Assembly (NCBI GenBank): GCA_025093985.1
Contig: JACAAK010000011.1
Location: 806,001-870,000 of the forward strand
Source of the DNA: Calvatia gigantea
Taxonomy: Eukaryota > Basidiomycota > Agaricomycetes > Agaricales > Lycoperdaceae
Direction: 5' to 3'
Length of the DNA stretch: 64,000 bases
In this document: positions 1 to 12,800 of the stretch, one piece after another
Position numbering within the stretch: position 1 is the stretch's first letter
Layout of the letters: every line of letters starts with the position of its first letter
Notes under the pieces: generated by a model
What the model saw: only the letters and a program-made list of their open reading frames with translations
Told to the model about the DNA's origin: nothing
The model's database searches: none
Translations under genes and position numbers: made by a program

Positions 1-65
1 TCGTGCGAGAAGTGTTGACAGAGTTCCCGGATCGAACCGGGCGGAGTTTGGATAAACTTCGTTGA
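1..65 (+). CDS. C-terminal tail of an upstream gene (partial)
   Basis: The third frame is open from the window edge and ends at a TGA at 63-65, giving about 20 residues that finish with DRTGRSLDKLR. The residue mix is coding-like and the next bases turn AT-rich, as a 3' UTR would. It could be the end of a plus-strand gene that converges on the minus-strand dehydrogenase at 672-2337. Too little is present to assign a family, and so short an open frame could be chance. Confidence 0.35.
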   Translation, partial: VREVLTEFPDRTGRSLDKLR

Positions 66-671
66 TAAATAACCGATTGATTTTTCTCTCACTGCTTGGC
101 ATCGTTGTTTGAACTTTGTTGGCTATGAAGATAGTGAGTGCAAATCCCACTTTCTTCTTATGATGATCCACTATTCAGTTCTGCTTCCGAACGAGAGAGT
201 CAACCTCTTGTGGACAACTTCATACCAATCTTTCCTTCTGATTATTCTCCTCTCTGTTCTTCTCAAGGACATGTTGCTAACCGCATACCCTTGTCACAGA
301 TTTTATAACGTGAGCACGTGTTTCTTGGCACTTAGCAACCGCGATCCGCAGTTGGTCTGTGATGAAATATAGTTCATCCATTCGTTGAAACTTTATCCTG
401 TCCATTTGCAACTCCCGCTTGAGGCCACTTGCTCGCGTGCTGTGAGTGAGTTTCGGTAACTCGGACGTTCACCGTTCTGATGAGCGTCTGGTCACTGTCT
501 GGTTCTTGAGTGAGACTTCGCATGGGCAGGGGACATGAAAACATGGCTTTTCTGATTCCATTCCTGTTTTGCGTTTCAAGCATTGTGTATTGACTTTAAA
601 TTTGACAGGTGTATACAAGGATGTTATTCACTACTCTTCTATTGTGTACGCAAAATCTATGAGATACTTGT
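66..671. other. Intergenic region between converging genes
   Basis: This stretch holds no convincing gene. A reading frame at 109-372 lacks any recognisable domain. The interval should contain the 3' UTRs of the partial plus-strand gene and of the minus-strand dehydrogenase. Confidence 0.5.
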
Positions 672-2337
672 TCACTGAATATTGCCCACTTCGACTGGCA
701 CAATCCCGTTAACGACGTCTTTATTCGAAACCTCGGCAACCTTAGTCTTCATGTCACCCTTCACAGAACTTGTTGTCAGCGCCTCCTGGGCTTTCTTCCT
801 CCCCCACCTCAAACCAAACCCAAAATTGAGATCAAGCCCAGATATATCAGCCCTCACACTTCCTCCGCCCAAACCCTTGTAATGCTCTTCCACAGTCTTG
901 TGTAACCCTTCTAATGTTGTCCATGCGCCGACATACCCCAATCCGCCTTTCTCCGGTGCGAGTCTGGCACGTGAATCATCGAAAATGAGGTGTACTTGAG
1001 TAAGGGAGAATATGGATGGTTGGAGATTAATGAGATTTCCTGTTATGCGCGGGAATTTGAGGTGTGTAAAGAAGAATGAGGGGAGGGTACAGTAGAATTC
1101 GATTACGTGTGAAAAGAGAATCATAACTGTGGGCGGGAGTTTAGGGAAGTTGCATTCACCAGACGTGAGGGTGGTGAGGGTGGCAAAGACATCACCATTG
1201 GTAGGCGTCGGGCCAGGATCGCAAATATAGAATGCCTGGCCACTGATGTCAGGTAGTGGTGGATCCGAAACAGGTTTCGAGAGGGCGATAAGACGTTGTT
1301 CGTAGAGAAGATGGGCGAGAGCACAAGTTTTCGACGTAGCAGTGTGAAGAGATGAGGTCTTGGATCCACGTGGGATTGGTCTTGCGGGCGACGTAAGCAC
1401 CGCAGAGCATGTCACCTCGTGGACCAAATATGCCGTTGCCTGGGCGGATGCAGCCTGTGCGCAACACAGCCTTGCCATTAGATAAGCCGTTGGCTCCTCG
1501 GACTAGTCGTTCACCCATGCTCTTGCTTACGGCATAGTTAGAGAAAAAGTCTTCGTGTTTCCGAGACTTTTCGCGCTCCTGGTCCTCATCACGGATGACT
1601 TGGACATAGAATTCAGGAGCGCGTTCCCATGGCCACAGCAAAAATCTGTTACTCCGGATACCAACACTACCAGAAGATGTGTAAACCAAGACATTGGCGC
1701 CAATCCGAATAGCAGCGTCAATGATATTCTTTGGACCTTCAACGTTGACTTTGGTAGACAATGGAAGTTGCCAGCGGAAACGTTCGTAAAAGCGGATGTT
1801 TGCTGCAGTGTGGAAGACTGTGATTTCAGAGTCCTGGGGGATTGAGGCGGGCCAAGGGAACGAGAAGGCGTTGTGAACAGCTTCTGAGTCCGAGACGTTG
1901 ACCTGGATGAATTGGACACCTTGTTTGAGCGCCGATTGGAGAGCTGCACTTGGAGGAGGGCGAATGTCCAACAACCGGATGTGATTTGGATGCTCGCCTC
2001 TGTCGAGGAGCTGAGTGGCAATCCAACCTCCAAGGAAACCTCCCTAAATTGTGAATTAGATACCTATCCTTTGTCTCATGGAGACACATACCCCGCCGAC
2101 CACGATGTATCTTCTGCCAGTCTTTGGAGGGAGTTGATCGTCTACATTGAGCGGTTGTCCCCGGGCAAGGCGCGCTGCTGTTTCCAGAACTTCGTCTGGG
2201 GTGCAACGCGTCTTCGTGGTGAAAGCCTCATAATTATCGGGTAGATGAGATATTTTCCTATCATTTGTATAGACGTAGAGAGCAAGCAGAGCAACCAAGC
2301 AGAGGGACGTCGAGAGGACGATGAGCGCAGAAAACAT
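672..2337 (-). CDS. 3-beta-HSD / sterol C4-decarboxylase (ERG26/NSDHL)-like dehydrogenase, frameshifted
   Basis: An NAD(P)-dependent short-chain dehydrogenase of the extended 3-beta-hydroxysteroid dehydrogenase/isomerase family. The protein begins MFSALIVLSTSLCLV, a hydrophobic N-terminal anchor suggesting an ER-membrane enzyme. After an intron at about 2047-2095 the nucleotide-binding loop reads GGGGFLGGW. The catalytic pair is visible as YAVSK (near 1540), followed by GPRGDML and a TNGDVF motif (near 1190). Family members act in sterol C4 demethylation, but basidiomycetes have several paralogues, so the substrate is unknown. Near 1335 the frame carrying HCYVENL and the frame carrying LAHLLYEQRL meet with a 1-nt offset and no room for an intron. 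Dropping one T on the minus strand joins them smoothly. This is either a sequence error or a real frameshift that would truncate the protein. Only 75 bp separate its ATG from the stop of the next minus-strand gene. Confidence 0.8.
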
Positions 2338-2412
2338 AGTTTGAGACAGAGTAGCGTGAGAAATACATAGCAACGCTAATTAAGGATATCACAGATGTGC
2401 ATGTAAAAACGG

Positions 2413-3805
2413 TTAGCTTGGAGGAGGTGGCGGTGGCTCTGTTGATCCTGTAGCATAAGCGGCGTAGTACTGTGCATATTGTTGTTGTTGGCTCTCCTGC
2501 CATTCTTGGAATTCTTTTGAATTGACATCATATCCATACGCGCTCCTACTATGTGTGATTGGCAGAAGATCGATGGAGAAAGTGATGAATACGCACCAAT
2601 AAGCAGCGTAGGCTTCCTTATCAGTAGGTGCAGGAGGTCCAGTATAAGCTGCAGCAGAACCGTCTGGTGGAGGTGGTGGTGGGGCGCTCCCATCAGGCGG
2701 GGGAGGTGGAGGTTGCTCGCCTGGGGGAGGCGCGGACGGTGGCGGAGGAACATATCCTGATGCATAGGCTGCGTATTGCAACTGTGCTTGGTGCAGATCC
2801 ATTTGCTGCTGTTGGATGACGGCTTGCATCTTTGCATGCTCCTGATGCACGACGACCAGGAGGTCTTCAGCTAATACTTTTGCGCGAGCCACTTGGCCTT
2901 CTTCGGGTCCTCTAGGGGGAACTTAGATGAATGTATGGAGGTGGGAAAACGACAGACGTTATGTGGATGAACATTGGAACGGGTTCTTCTTGACCAGTCT
3001 AACAGGATTCTTTAGGTTGATATAGAGGGGGGTGTCTAGAGATACTTACCTCCTGGTCAATAAACCCCGATCCTATTCCTTTAATCTGAACACGGGTACT
3101 CGTTTCCGCTTGAATGTACTTGACGAAACAACCGGAAGGCCCAACAACTTTAGCACGAATGTTGAAGTTGCGGATTGATTCTAGCCCAATTGGAAGCTTC
3201 TCTTCTGGCCATTTTCTCTGTAAATGACACATTTAATAACAAGGTCAAGATAAAGGAAGAAACATAACAACATACACGCTCTCTCGGTTTGTCACCTTTG
3301 TCCACCAACGATCCCATATCAAGTGATATCAATTCATTGATTTTATCCACAGCCTTCTGCAACATCTCCTGAGAACTGGCCGAGATGTGGATATATAACG
3401 GAGGATCCTTGGCTTGTCGCCTTGGTGCGGTCTGGGTACCATACACCCCTCGTCCCAACAGAAGCACCCGTCTCAGCATGAATCTACAATGGGCAGGTTT
3501 TAAGGTTGAACGCAGGTACCAAGAAGGAATAAATTACATACCTGTTCCTGTGTAGCACCCTTCGTCAGAAGGTACCGGTTCCTCACATCGTTGATGTCGA
3601 TATCATGAGTATAGTCGCCTTCGTATGCCCCTCCACTGCCAGCACCTGAGCCGCCACCATTTGCAAACTGGGCGGCTATCTTGGCAGCAATTGCCGCAGC
3701 GGCGGCAGCAGCGTTTGTCGAAGCTGCCTTTGCATCTTCCGTTTTTGCAGTAGCTGTAGCGTGGTCTTCGGGACCAGGCTGGTCCCATCTGCGTTTGGAG
3801 GACAT
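2413..3805 (-). CDS. KHDC4/BLOM7-like KH-domain RNA-binding (splicing) protein
   Basis: The protein begins MSSKRRWDQPGPEDH, then an Ala-rich helix and a Gly-rich linker. The first KH-like region (IHAETGASVGTRGVYG, then a segment ending KAVDKINELI) follows an intron at about 3484-3540. The second KH region carries the GxxG loop GPSG (near 3145) with YIQAETSTRVQIKG. The C-terminus is a Pro-rich tail (PPPPP blocks, 2640-2750) followed by Tyr/Gln repeats, the layout of animal KHDC4, a nuclear RNA-binding protein linked to splice-site choice. Three or four introns of 50-60 nt are readable, one interrupting AYAAYW near 2595. The start is set by agreement with the family N-terminus; an upstream in-frame ATG at 3877 adds 24 unlike residues. 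A decayed copy of its 5' end lies at 4915-5180. Confidence 0.82.
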
Positions 3806-4914
3806 GGTCTTTGGAAAGAATCTGTTGGTCCATATTTGTCCATTGATGGAATTATTTTGTGTGTCTGATCCGTGCACTATTTATATCGTTACGGAGACAA
3901 CGAAGAGTAAAAGCCTTCAAGATACCGTATTGACACCGGCCCTGCTAAAACAGCACAGTAGCCGAGTGAATTAAATGGATAAGGGCAACCTATGCACTCC
4001 TCTTCGTTTCATAGGCCTCTCTTCTTGGATGCTTTACAGAGCAAATCTAATGCCTTGTTTGTTCCAATGTGGCCCCGGGTGCACAAAATCCCAGTGCTCA
4101 GGATACAGCATACCTGTGGTCCATGTTTCTCAGACTTCTGTTAGGTCATAGGTGAACACACCAATCATGACTTACCAGTCACCGTGTTCCTAGTCCGAGA
4201 TCTCTGTTAAATGCTCGTCCTTAGTCATGATGTTTTGTGATGCAAGATCACTACTACCAAATACCACTCTGTATCATCTGCCGCCCAGTTTCTAAGCTTT
4301 CACGATGAGTTGAGGTGAATCACCGTGTCTATCGTTCACCCGGTTATACAATTCGGTATGGAATGTTTCACAGCCTTAGGCCTCATATCTATGGAGCGGA
4401 GTGAGCCGATTGAGGATGTCATCTCCCAGAGGCTCACAGACAAGCCCGCCGTAGAGACAAGAAAAGGAGCGGATACTGGAAAGGTAATTCACAACCGCCT
4501 CCAGAACTACCTTGATTCTTCAGCAGAATATGGTTTGCGCACAATCAACGGGGTGTCCCCAGGGGCCCGAGGCATGTGCATGAGAACTGAATCGCTTAAA
4601 GCATCCACCCCTTCCCCGTGGACAATAACATGAGGTACTAAAACGCCCATTCTGCCGGTGATTATCGTGGCTCGTACTTCTTACTCTGGAAATTCGGACG
4701 ATGGGTTGATCAGGAAACCAAATGGCAGAGGATGAACACTGGAAGTTTGGCAGGTGTCGACCGAATGAGAAACCAAGCACAATGGTGCCCCGAAAACCGA
4801 ACGAGCCATTCGTTCAATGGTAAGCTGGACCTATTTAATGACCGCTGGTATCTAGGTGCCCGGGGGAGCTCGCTTTATTCCCGGCATGTGCTATGTTTTG
4901 GACTTGAGTTGAGT
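3806..4914. other. Intergenic region, no convincing gene
   Basis: The longest open frame is a 102-codon one at 4325-4633 on the plus strand. It has no recognisable motif, and I do not call it. The first 60-70 bases upstream of 3805 are the promoter and leader of the KH-domain gene, part of which is duplicated at 5104-5170. Confidence 0.45.
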
Positions 4915-5180
4915 GAGGTTCTCGCTGTCAATATGTCTGAAAGGTGTAACGGCGAGTGGGCCTGCACCATTTGCTTATGGGGTGGCTAGGTTCGCTGCGG
5001 TGCCGGCGGAAACTGGGCTGGTCGACGCTGATTCTATTTTTGCGGTTTCGGCTGCGGCCTGGTCCTCCTGGATGGGTTAATGCCACTTGCGTTCGGAGGA
5101 CACGGTCGTTTATCGCCATTGGGGAGACTCCGTTGGTCCGTACTGATAAGATTATTTGTGTTGGCTCCACACAATTTTTC
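4915..5180 (-). pseudogene. Decayed duplicate of the KHDC4-like gene: promoter, leader and first codons
   Basis: On the minus strand from 5103 the frame reads VSSERKWH, a stop, then PIQEDQAAAETAKIESAS and later ANGAGP. This lines up with MSSKRRWDQPGPEDHATAT and FANGGG of the intact gene 1.3 kb away. The ATG is now GTG (5101-5103), and two stops interrupt the frame. DNA similarity continues upstream of the start: GTTGGTCC and ATTATTTTGTGTG-like stretches occur at matching places near 3830-3860 and 5130-5165, so promoter and leader were copied too. Similarity fades near HID at about 4915, before the first intron. It reads as an old tandem duplication in the same orientation, now dead. Confidence 0.75.
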
Positions 5181-5765
5181 TAGTCATTATGGATACGCGC
5201 CGCTTCTCGTTCAACTCCCTCCCCGACATCGCGTTGATGTGAAGTGCTACGAAGTGTGTCGCCCAATTTCCACGATGCGCAAGGAATTTCCTTGGCGTAT
5301 GTTGAAGCTCCAGTCCCATTTGATCGGTGTTTTCTAGTATATCTGAGCCGGAGGGCAATCGTTTATGGAGATCTTATGGGTTTTACCTACTTACCCTTCT
5401 ATCTCCCTTCGGGTTCTCAGCGACAACGGCAACAGCGTGCTTCATGATTAATCACAGGAGTCGGGTAGTAATCTCGAGATCTTGCCCTTCTTTCAGGAGG
5501 TGTTTTAAGATTCGCAGCATAAAAGGAGGTAGAGCTACATACATTAAAGCGTCGATCGGATATAAAACGTGTCCTACAGTGCGTACATAAATTATGATAC
5601 ACTACAAAGTCGTTGCGGCGTATGAACGTAACATGTGAGCAAGTTCAGACAATGGTATAAAGATAATCCGGGAGGAGGTATTAGCATAGAAGATAACCTA
5701 CGGAAAAATAATGCAAAAAGCCAAGTCCATCATTAATGCAAATAATCAGCCACATGAAAAGCGGC
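5181..5765. other. Intergenic region and 3' flank of the Cys-rich gene
   Basis: I see no gene here. The interval should include the 3' UTR of the minus-strand gene ending at 5766. The last 150 bases are AT-rich. Confidence 0.45.
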
Positions 5766-8700
5766 TCATTTCCAGAACGAGCTGCTCCCGGGTTTCTTCT
5801 TGAGCTTGGTGCGTCCAGCAAGTCTGCCACCATCTTCATCTCCAACGTCGGTCATGCTCATAGAAAATTTACTCTTGAGCACAGGAACAGGAGGCACATC
5901 ATCACGCATGGGCTGTCGAACATTCGGAATCCGGTGCGTGTGCCCCGTCATCTGCGAATACATTGAATCCGTCGAGATACTGGATCTCGAATTCCTATAC
6001 TCTTCATCATAATCATATTCATATTCACCACTACCGCTGTGTCCCCAGCTGCGGCCGCGGTCCCGATGTGAATGAGGAGGCGAGGGAGCCAATAAATGCG
6101 TTTGACTGCTATTTGAATGGTGTGAAGGAGACTTGGCTCTATCAGACCGTAGTCGAGATCCATGATGAAGAGAATTAGGTTTGGTTGCCGGAGGTGGGTT
6201 GATCGTGTCTCGGTAAGATGAGATGAGCTGTAACATGTCTTCCATTTCCTCTTCTTGTGCCTGTTCGCTCTGAGGGGACACACGACCACTTTCTTTCCGC
6301 TCCTCTCGATACCGATGGTGAAACGGTCCGTCGGAACCACCGATGTCAATGGACACGTCTAAAAGGCTATGTTCGTCACTTGATCGGGAAGGGCGGGGAG
6401 GTCGGCCTTGTTCGAGGTCGCGGTCGTAGTGAGGATTTTGGGAACTTCTGTCGGAGGAGTGGGAGTTTGTGGGATGGTGTTTGGCATCGGAAAGTACTGT
6501 AATTGGCTTTCCACGAACCATAGGCCCTATCTCCATTGGAGGGTCGGGATATAGACGCGTAGACTTGGAATGGCCAAAGAACTTCTCTCCGAGTCGGACA
6601 AGGCGCCACTTCCAATCATTTTTCCTTTTCTGGCGCAAAAATCCGGTATCCATCGCCACTTCGTTGTTATCAAGGTCTGGGTGATGGGCCTGGCGCCTCC
6701 TTCCAGCACATTTCCACCAAGATGATTTTTTGGTGTTTGTGTGGGTATCAGCGAAAGCGTATGCCTGGATTCTCTTCTTCTCTGCCTCCTTCCTCTTCCT
6801 GAAATGGCGACGGCAGCACCAAATGACAGCCAAGACGATAAATGCACAACCCAGTGCCATTAGCAAAATTTGCCACCACTCTAACCTCCGGCCACCTCTA
6901 ACGACGGTTGTAGGCCGGTCAATGCCAGTGACGGTCGGAAAAGGCGCCAAGGTACTTGTCTCCGATGGCTTAGGGACCACGACAAGCTCAGAAAGACATA
7001 CACCCAGTGTACTTATAACGGTCGTGAGGTTCGAGGAAGTACAGGCCTCGGAGGAGGAGACGCAGGAACCGGAACGGAGGACGCGGTCATTGGCGTTAGA
7101 GCAAGAGAGACAACTGGATGATCCTGGGCCAGAACAACTTCCACAGGAGCTATCGCAAGTTTTGCAGGCATTTGCACTTGAGTCCCAGTACTCATTCTTG
7201 GCACATGTAGGCATACACCTCCCGTTGTTCAACACGGGTCGATCAGGTGGACATGACGTGCATTGGTTGAATGAGGATCCTGAGCAGGCGGCGCAGTCGG
7301 CATGGCAAGAAAGACAGGACGACGTGGAAGGAGATGCGAAGGTCAATTTGGGACAAGAGGAGGCAGAGAGGCACTGTCCGTTGAAGGCAAGTTGATTTTG
7401 GGAAGAGCAAGTCAGGCAGAATGTAGCTGAGCCCGAACATGTACTACAACTTGAGTCGCACGCTAGAAGTAAGCACATGGTTAGTTGATAAATAGCAGCA
7501 AGAGATGGTTGGGGAGGCTTACGAAGGCAGGTATTATCCTCAGAGGCAAACGTTCCAGAAGGGCAGGAATCTACGCATTTACCGTTCAAGAGGAAGCTTC
7601 CGGGGATGCATCCTGTACACTGAAGATCATTGGCGACGGACGCAGGGCTAAAGTTGGGAATCTTGCAAGAAGTGCACTTAGCACCACAACTATCACAAGC
7701 CTGCTTGTTGTTGTCCGCAAACAACTTTGAGCCTTCGCAGATACCGTCACCGTTGGCTCTGACACATACGCCGTTGAGCATATGCAACCCCGGAGCGCAG
7801 GCCGTACAGTCGTTTGAAGAACCTCCGGAACAGGACTGACAAGGGGAGGCGCAGGGCGTGCACGAAGCGCCGTTGCCGAATGCCTGTTGCGGGCATTGAG
7901 ACCCGCTTGATGTGAATTGTTTAGGAGGAATACATCTGGTACGGTCATTCGGGTCTTGTGTGAAACCAGACTTGCATGCGAGGCAGACACCAGTGCCGGA
8001 TTCGCACTGGTTACATCCAACTTGACACACTACAAGAGAGGGTCAGTATCATATGAAGCTTCAGGGGGGGAAAGTTGCTGGCACCTTTACAATCACTGGT
8101 AGATGTCTCAAAGAAACCGTCCGCACATTTTGCGCATTGGGTTCCGTTGTCGGCTTTAACGAAGCCATCATTACACTGGACAGTTTCCGTCCGGGCCACA
8201 CACGCCATTCAAACAGTTACAGTTATTTCCTCCTCCACTCTTCTTCAGGCATCGACCTGTACCAGAAATACCCTCGTCACATTGTTCGCATCCATCTTCA
8301 CATTTTTGGCAATTAGGACCAAAGTGTCCTGGCGCACAATCCTCGCAAGATGAACCGGTGAATCCATCCTGACAAACACATTTGTTTTGGCTGCAGATAC
8401 CGCCGGAAGAACAAGCAGGCGTGCATGTTGTAGATTGGATATCCACTAGCGAGAATTGGGCCGAGGAGAGCGAAGAGGGGAGATGTTGGGTGTCGGGTAT
8501 TGAGTCCCAGAGGATGATACGGTTTGAGGAGGAAGTTGCAATGACAACGACGTTAGATGAAAGCGCGATGGATTTGGCAGCCAGAGGCGTAGAGGAATTA
8601 GAGTTTGGTTTAGAGTTTGGCAGGGCCGTGAACGATGTTTGGCCGGTGTAAAGATGTTCTGAATAGACCGCTAGTCCAGGTTGCAGAGAGAGGTCTAGAG

Positions 8701-9086
8701 GGAGGGAAAGAGAACCGTTTGTGAAACCAGCGGAGGCACTAAGTGTCGAGGATGAAGTTGTGAGGGCATCGTGTAGGAATTGCGGACTTGTAATGGACGT
8801 ATATTGGCCAGGTAAGAGGTGAATAGGGATGGGAGAGGCAGGAGATGAAAGTATCGCTCCGACTAGTACTACAAGTCAGAAAACACGAAAGAAAGACAGA
8901 ACGGCGACATACGCGTTACATTAGAATATCCTTGCAGACATTGACCTGGAATACAGAGTATAGTGGGATCAAGGGGACTTTGCGCAACTACACGAATGTT
9001 AGAATCAGGGATACAAAAAAGCCGCATCAAAACATACCAGCAAGCAAAGGTGCAATAAACAAAGACTGGAGCAAAAAGAGCGCCAT
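5766..9086 (-). CDS. Cys-rich (EGF/furin-like) single-pass membrane protein
   Basis: The start is the ATG at 9084-9086. It gives a short signal peptide (MALFLLQSLFIAPLLA) cut by an intron opening with GTATGT. The ectodomain begins with a non-Cys region of about 150 residues with many Ser/Thr. An EGF-like module follows (SGGICSQNKCVCQDGFTGSS, near 8380), then a long run of furin/growth-factor-receptor repeats of the form CxxCxxxC from about 8200 to 7030. One transmembrane helix (WWQILLMALGCAFIVLAVIW, about 6825-6890) is followed by a basic stop-transfer patch and a cytoplasmic tail of about 330 residues rich in Ser, Arg and His. An in-frame intron lies at 7463-7522. I know similar proteins in other basidiomycetes as growth-factor-receptor-domain proteins; no biochemical role is known to me. 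A surface sensor or adhesin is an inference. Confidence 0.78.
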
Positions 9087-9818
9087 GGCATAAACGAAGG
9101 TTGTAGTTGGAAGAAGAGGAAGGTAGACGGCCAGCGTCGTGGACAGGATTAAGAGCAGTTGGGCTGGCCGGCCTTGGCCACCAGCGACAATGGCTACAAT
9201 GGCCTCCGTACAATAATAGAACTCAACGCTAATTGTTCTCCGTTACGTCACCGTCCCATTGTCTCGAGGGTCGTGGGTCGTGGGAATCATCTCGGGAACA
9301 AAGGGTTCGGTAATCTATTAAACGAATGCAAAGGACGAAAAAGTGTATGTAGGAAGTGAACAACAGGTGCTTTGTACATATATGAGGCTTCGATCGAATT
9401 AACATGTGCTATGAAGCTGTGAGTAGTTTACGGAGAGAGATAAACAAACGGGCAAGAAAGGAAAAAAAAGAAGACCGGGGCAAATACTCTATGAAACAGA
9501 GTAGGTATATACGGACAAGGAGGCAATGAGGCAGAATAGAGAAGGCATGGGCAAGGGGATACCGAGTGAGAGATTGTTAGTGAGGAACAGAAGCCAGAGC
9601 CAAGGAGGAAAAAAGTCATAAATATTATCATCGTGCCGTTGAGTTCCACATGAAGAGGTGGGGGGGAAAGAATAGAAAGGAGCTAGGAGAAGCATGTCGG
9701 CCCATCGATGTGGAGTTTTGCGCTGAACACCTCAAGTGATCAGCATGACATCGCGCCTTGCGCCGTGTATCAGCGCTAAGTGGTGCTGGACGTCGAATCG
9801 AGCCTTAATAAGGGCCCA
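9087..9818. other. Intergenic region: promoter of the Cys-rich gene and 3' UTR of the LARP gene
   Basis: Both neighbours are on the minus strand. Frames seen here are short, low-complexity and without motifs. Purine-rich stretches near 9430-9480 look like UTR. Confidence 0.45.
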
Positions 9819-12800
9819 TTATGTGCGCTTTTCGTGCGACCACATTCCCTCGCCTTCATCATTTGCCATAACAAAAACGACATCATCCTCTTCCTCTTCT
9901 TCCTCCGCTTCTTCCTCTCCTTCACCTGGGTGGTTCCATTGTTGTCCTTCTGAATATCCCCCTTCACCCAGGTCACTCGGCGTGCCGCCCATCTCGCCCG
10001 TATTGCCTTCCTCCATGGCTACGGCTTGGCCATGATGAGGGAGAGGATTGGGCCAGGGGGATATAGGATGAATAATCCTCCTCACTCTCCACTGTACTTT
10101 TCGGCGCGTCAGGAAGCACAAACTGCTCCCAACCCCCCATACGCACGAAGTGATCCTTCACTTGTACCAAACTCGAAAACGTTAACACCTCTCGCACAAG
10201 TTGATAATCTTGCGTTAACCGCTTCACGCGATTAAACGATGCCAATAACCCAATTGCTATCCACCCCTTCGAGTCCATCTGATATAGATGATTATCATCA
10301 ACGATGTGCGGCCTTGCCAGGAAAGATGATAAAAAAGACTCACATGTTGGCGGAGGAAAAAGTCCTGCGCCATGTTTTGCGGACTCAAGTAATACTCCAG
10401 CTGTCCTAATAAATAGTACCTCGTCGCATCCAAATGGAATCCAACATGCGACAACGGAATAGGCAACGGTGGCACAGCATGTCCTGAAGGAGAGGCCGCT
10501 CCCGGCGCGACAGCAGGTTGGGGTGGTGCTGGAGGTAAGGGTGCATAAGGATCAAATCCAGTGGGTATATACGTCGCGAGGGGCGGTCGCGAAGGTCCAG
10601 GATAATAATTCCCATCCATTGGAGGCGGGATACCCTGGAACGACGGCGGTGGTGTGACGCTGAAAGGTGGTGGGCCTTGACGTTGTGAATAGGCGTTTCC
10701 GTTATAATTGTGGTTGCCGCCACCACGGTTGTAGCCTCTGTGGCCTCTACCGTATCCATTTATACGACCTCCCCTTCGGCCTGGGTATAACCCCCGCTCA
10801 TAACCGTACCCGTAGGCCCCCCTCCGGCGACCATTCGACGGACCTTGTGGATTCACAAAACCTGTGTCTTCCATTCTTTCGGCACCCTCAGCATAACTTG
10901 TCCCTTCGACCCTCTCCCTTCCGCCGGCGTTGGGACCGTCTCTGGGAACATCGGCTGGCGTATTCGGACCGAAGTGATATCCGGGATCTCCAACTTCAAA
11001 TTCTTTCCCGAGGCCTTCACCCGTTACTCCAAGTGAGCCATGGTCACCTACAAACCCTCAGTTCATTCATCGTTAAAGAAGTAGAAAACACCAACGCACC
11101 TTCAACCGCAACATTTTGAACAATAGTCGTCAGTTCAACTTCAACCACACCACCCCCAGCCGGCGACGCGAGCCCCTCATTCCCGAACTTCCACTTCATC
11201 TCCCCAGTAGATTCCGCCTCCTTCACCAACGCAGGATCAACCACAATATCCCCATCCTCCCTCGAACCCTCCCCACTTCTACTAAACTTGGTAGTAGATT
11301 TGCGATTCTTAAGTGCTATGGCATCCGTAGAATCTACCCCTATAGCAAGAGATTTGAAGACCTTTTCAGTATTATCCTTCGTGTCGGCGACAACTTTGGA
11401 GTCGGGTGCGTCTGAGGGAGGTTCAATTGCTGAGATGTCATCGATACTCCCAAATATGACCGATGTAGATTTTTGTACAGTGTCACCGTTGATGTTGGCT
11501 TCTGGCTCGACCGGAGGAGGCGGTACAGCTCCACCACTTGGACTATTCTCAAGCGAAAGTTTATCTGCAGAGTTCGTACCGGCCGTGGAACCCGCCTGTT
11601 GTTGCTGTTGTTGTATCGGATAAGAATGCACAGAAGCCTTTGGTTGCATCGGCGGAGGCGGCGGAGGCGGCGGGGGAGGGGGAGGATAGAAATGTTGCTG
11701 GACGTGGTGCGGTAACGATGCAGCAGCATGACTCGATGGAGTGGCAGATGGGGGATATGCAGGACTGTGTCGGCCGGAACCGGGGTGACTCTGTGGACCA
11801 TTCCAATAGGGATACGGAGCCGAAGAGGGAACGTATTCGTATGGGACGTAAGGGGCGGGATATACATATGGGTAAGCGTGCACTGGTGGTGGCATTGGTA
11901 GTGATTGGTCGGGTGGTAAGCCTGGTGGTGGACCATGAGAGGGTGAGTGGTAGATTGCGGAGTTGACTGGCGGGAGTGGGGGTGGTTGTGGAGGATAATA
12001 GGAGGATGCGCCTTGTGCGGGAGAAAGATATGGTCCGTAATTTGTTCCGGGGTTAGTCATGTCGGTTGCAGGATATGTAGAAGAGCCTTGTGAAGAGGTT
12101 GGGTGGTGAGGAGAGCCTGTTCTTGATGAACGATTCGTGGGTGCGCTAGTTGTCCCGGTGGGAACTTCTTCCCCTGGTAGCCGTCTGTTCCGAGGGTTTC
12201 TGGGACTTGATTGCGCGCTCCCGACATTGCTAGGTACTCTAGAGTTGCTGATAGATTGGTTGGCAGAAGCTCGGCCGGACTGGCTGCGACTGTTTCGGCT
12301 CTGTCCAGGATTAGACGGTGGCCGTGATATATTTGCAGTTTGACGGTTCCCTCTCGTAGATTGAGGATCTTTACGGGATTGCGATTGTGTATTTGCAGGC
12401 GGATCGAGTGGAAGAGGAACCCACTTGGGAGCGCCACCTAAAGGTAAAGGAAACAAGGGAAATCATGATAAGCAAAAGGTCGTGTAAAGACTTGCAGGAG
12501 GGCATGTATACCTTTTCTTGTTGCAGCTGTCTGTGTATTATCGCCACTAGTGCTTCTAGATTCTTCCGACCTGCTGGTTTCGGTAGAACTTGTAGCTGTT
12601 GAAACAGGCACAGGTTTACCAACTTCAGGCCACTCATCAGAATGACTTGCAGGAAGAACTGCTGGACGTGGTGCACGATCTGTTCGCACAACAAACGGAT
12701 CGTCATCGTCGTCCGCAGCAAGGGACATTGGTGGTTGTTGTTTTGTTTCAGTAACAAAGGCTGTGCTCTCAGTCTGAACCGGATCCTCACGAGAAGAAGA

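Noticed and set aside
4325..4633. 102-codon plus-strand open frame
   Set aside because: No motif, no sensible splice partners, and composition not different from the flanking intergenic DNA.
6730..7395. 221-codon plus-strand frame
   Set aside because: Antisense image of the Cys-rich membrane protein gene, where regular Cys codons leave the opposite frame open.
11288..11966. Plus-strand frames with poly-Cys or poly-Gly tracts
   Set aside because: Reverse complements of the poly-Gln and poly-Pro tracts in the LARP gene.
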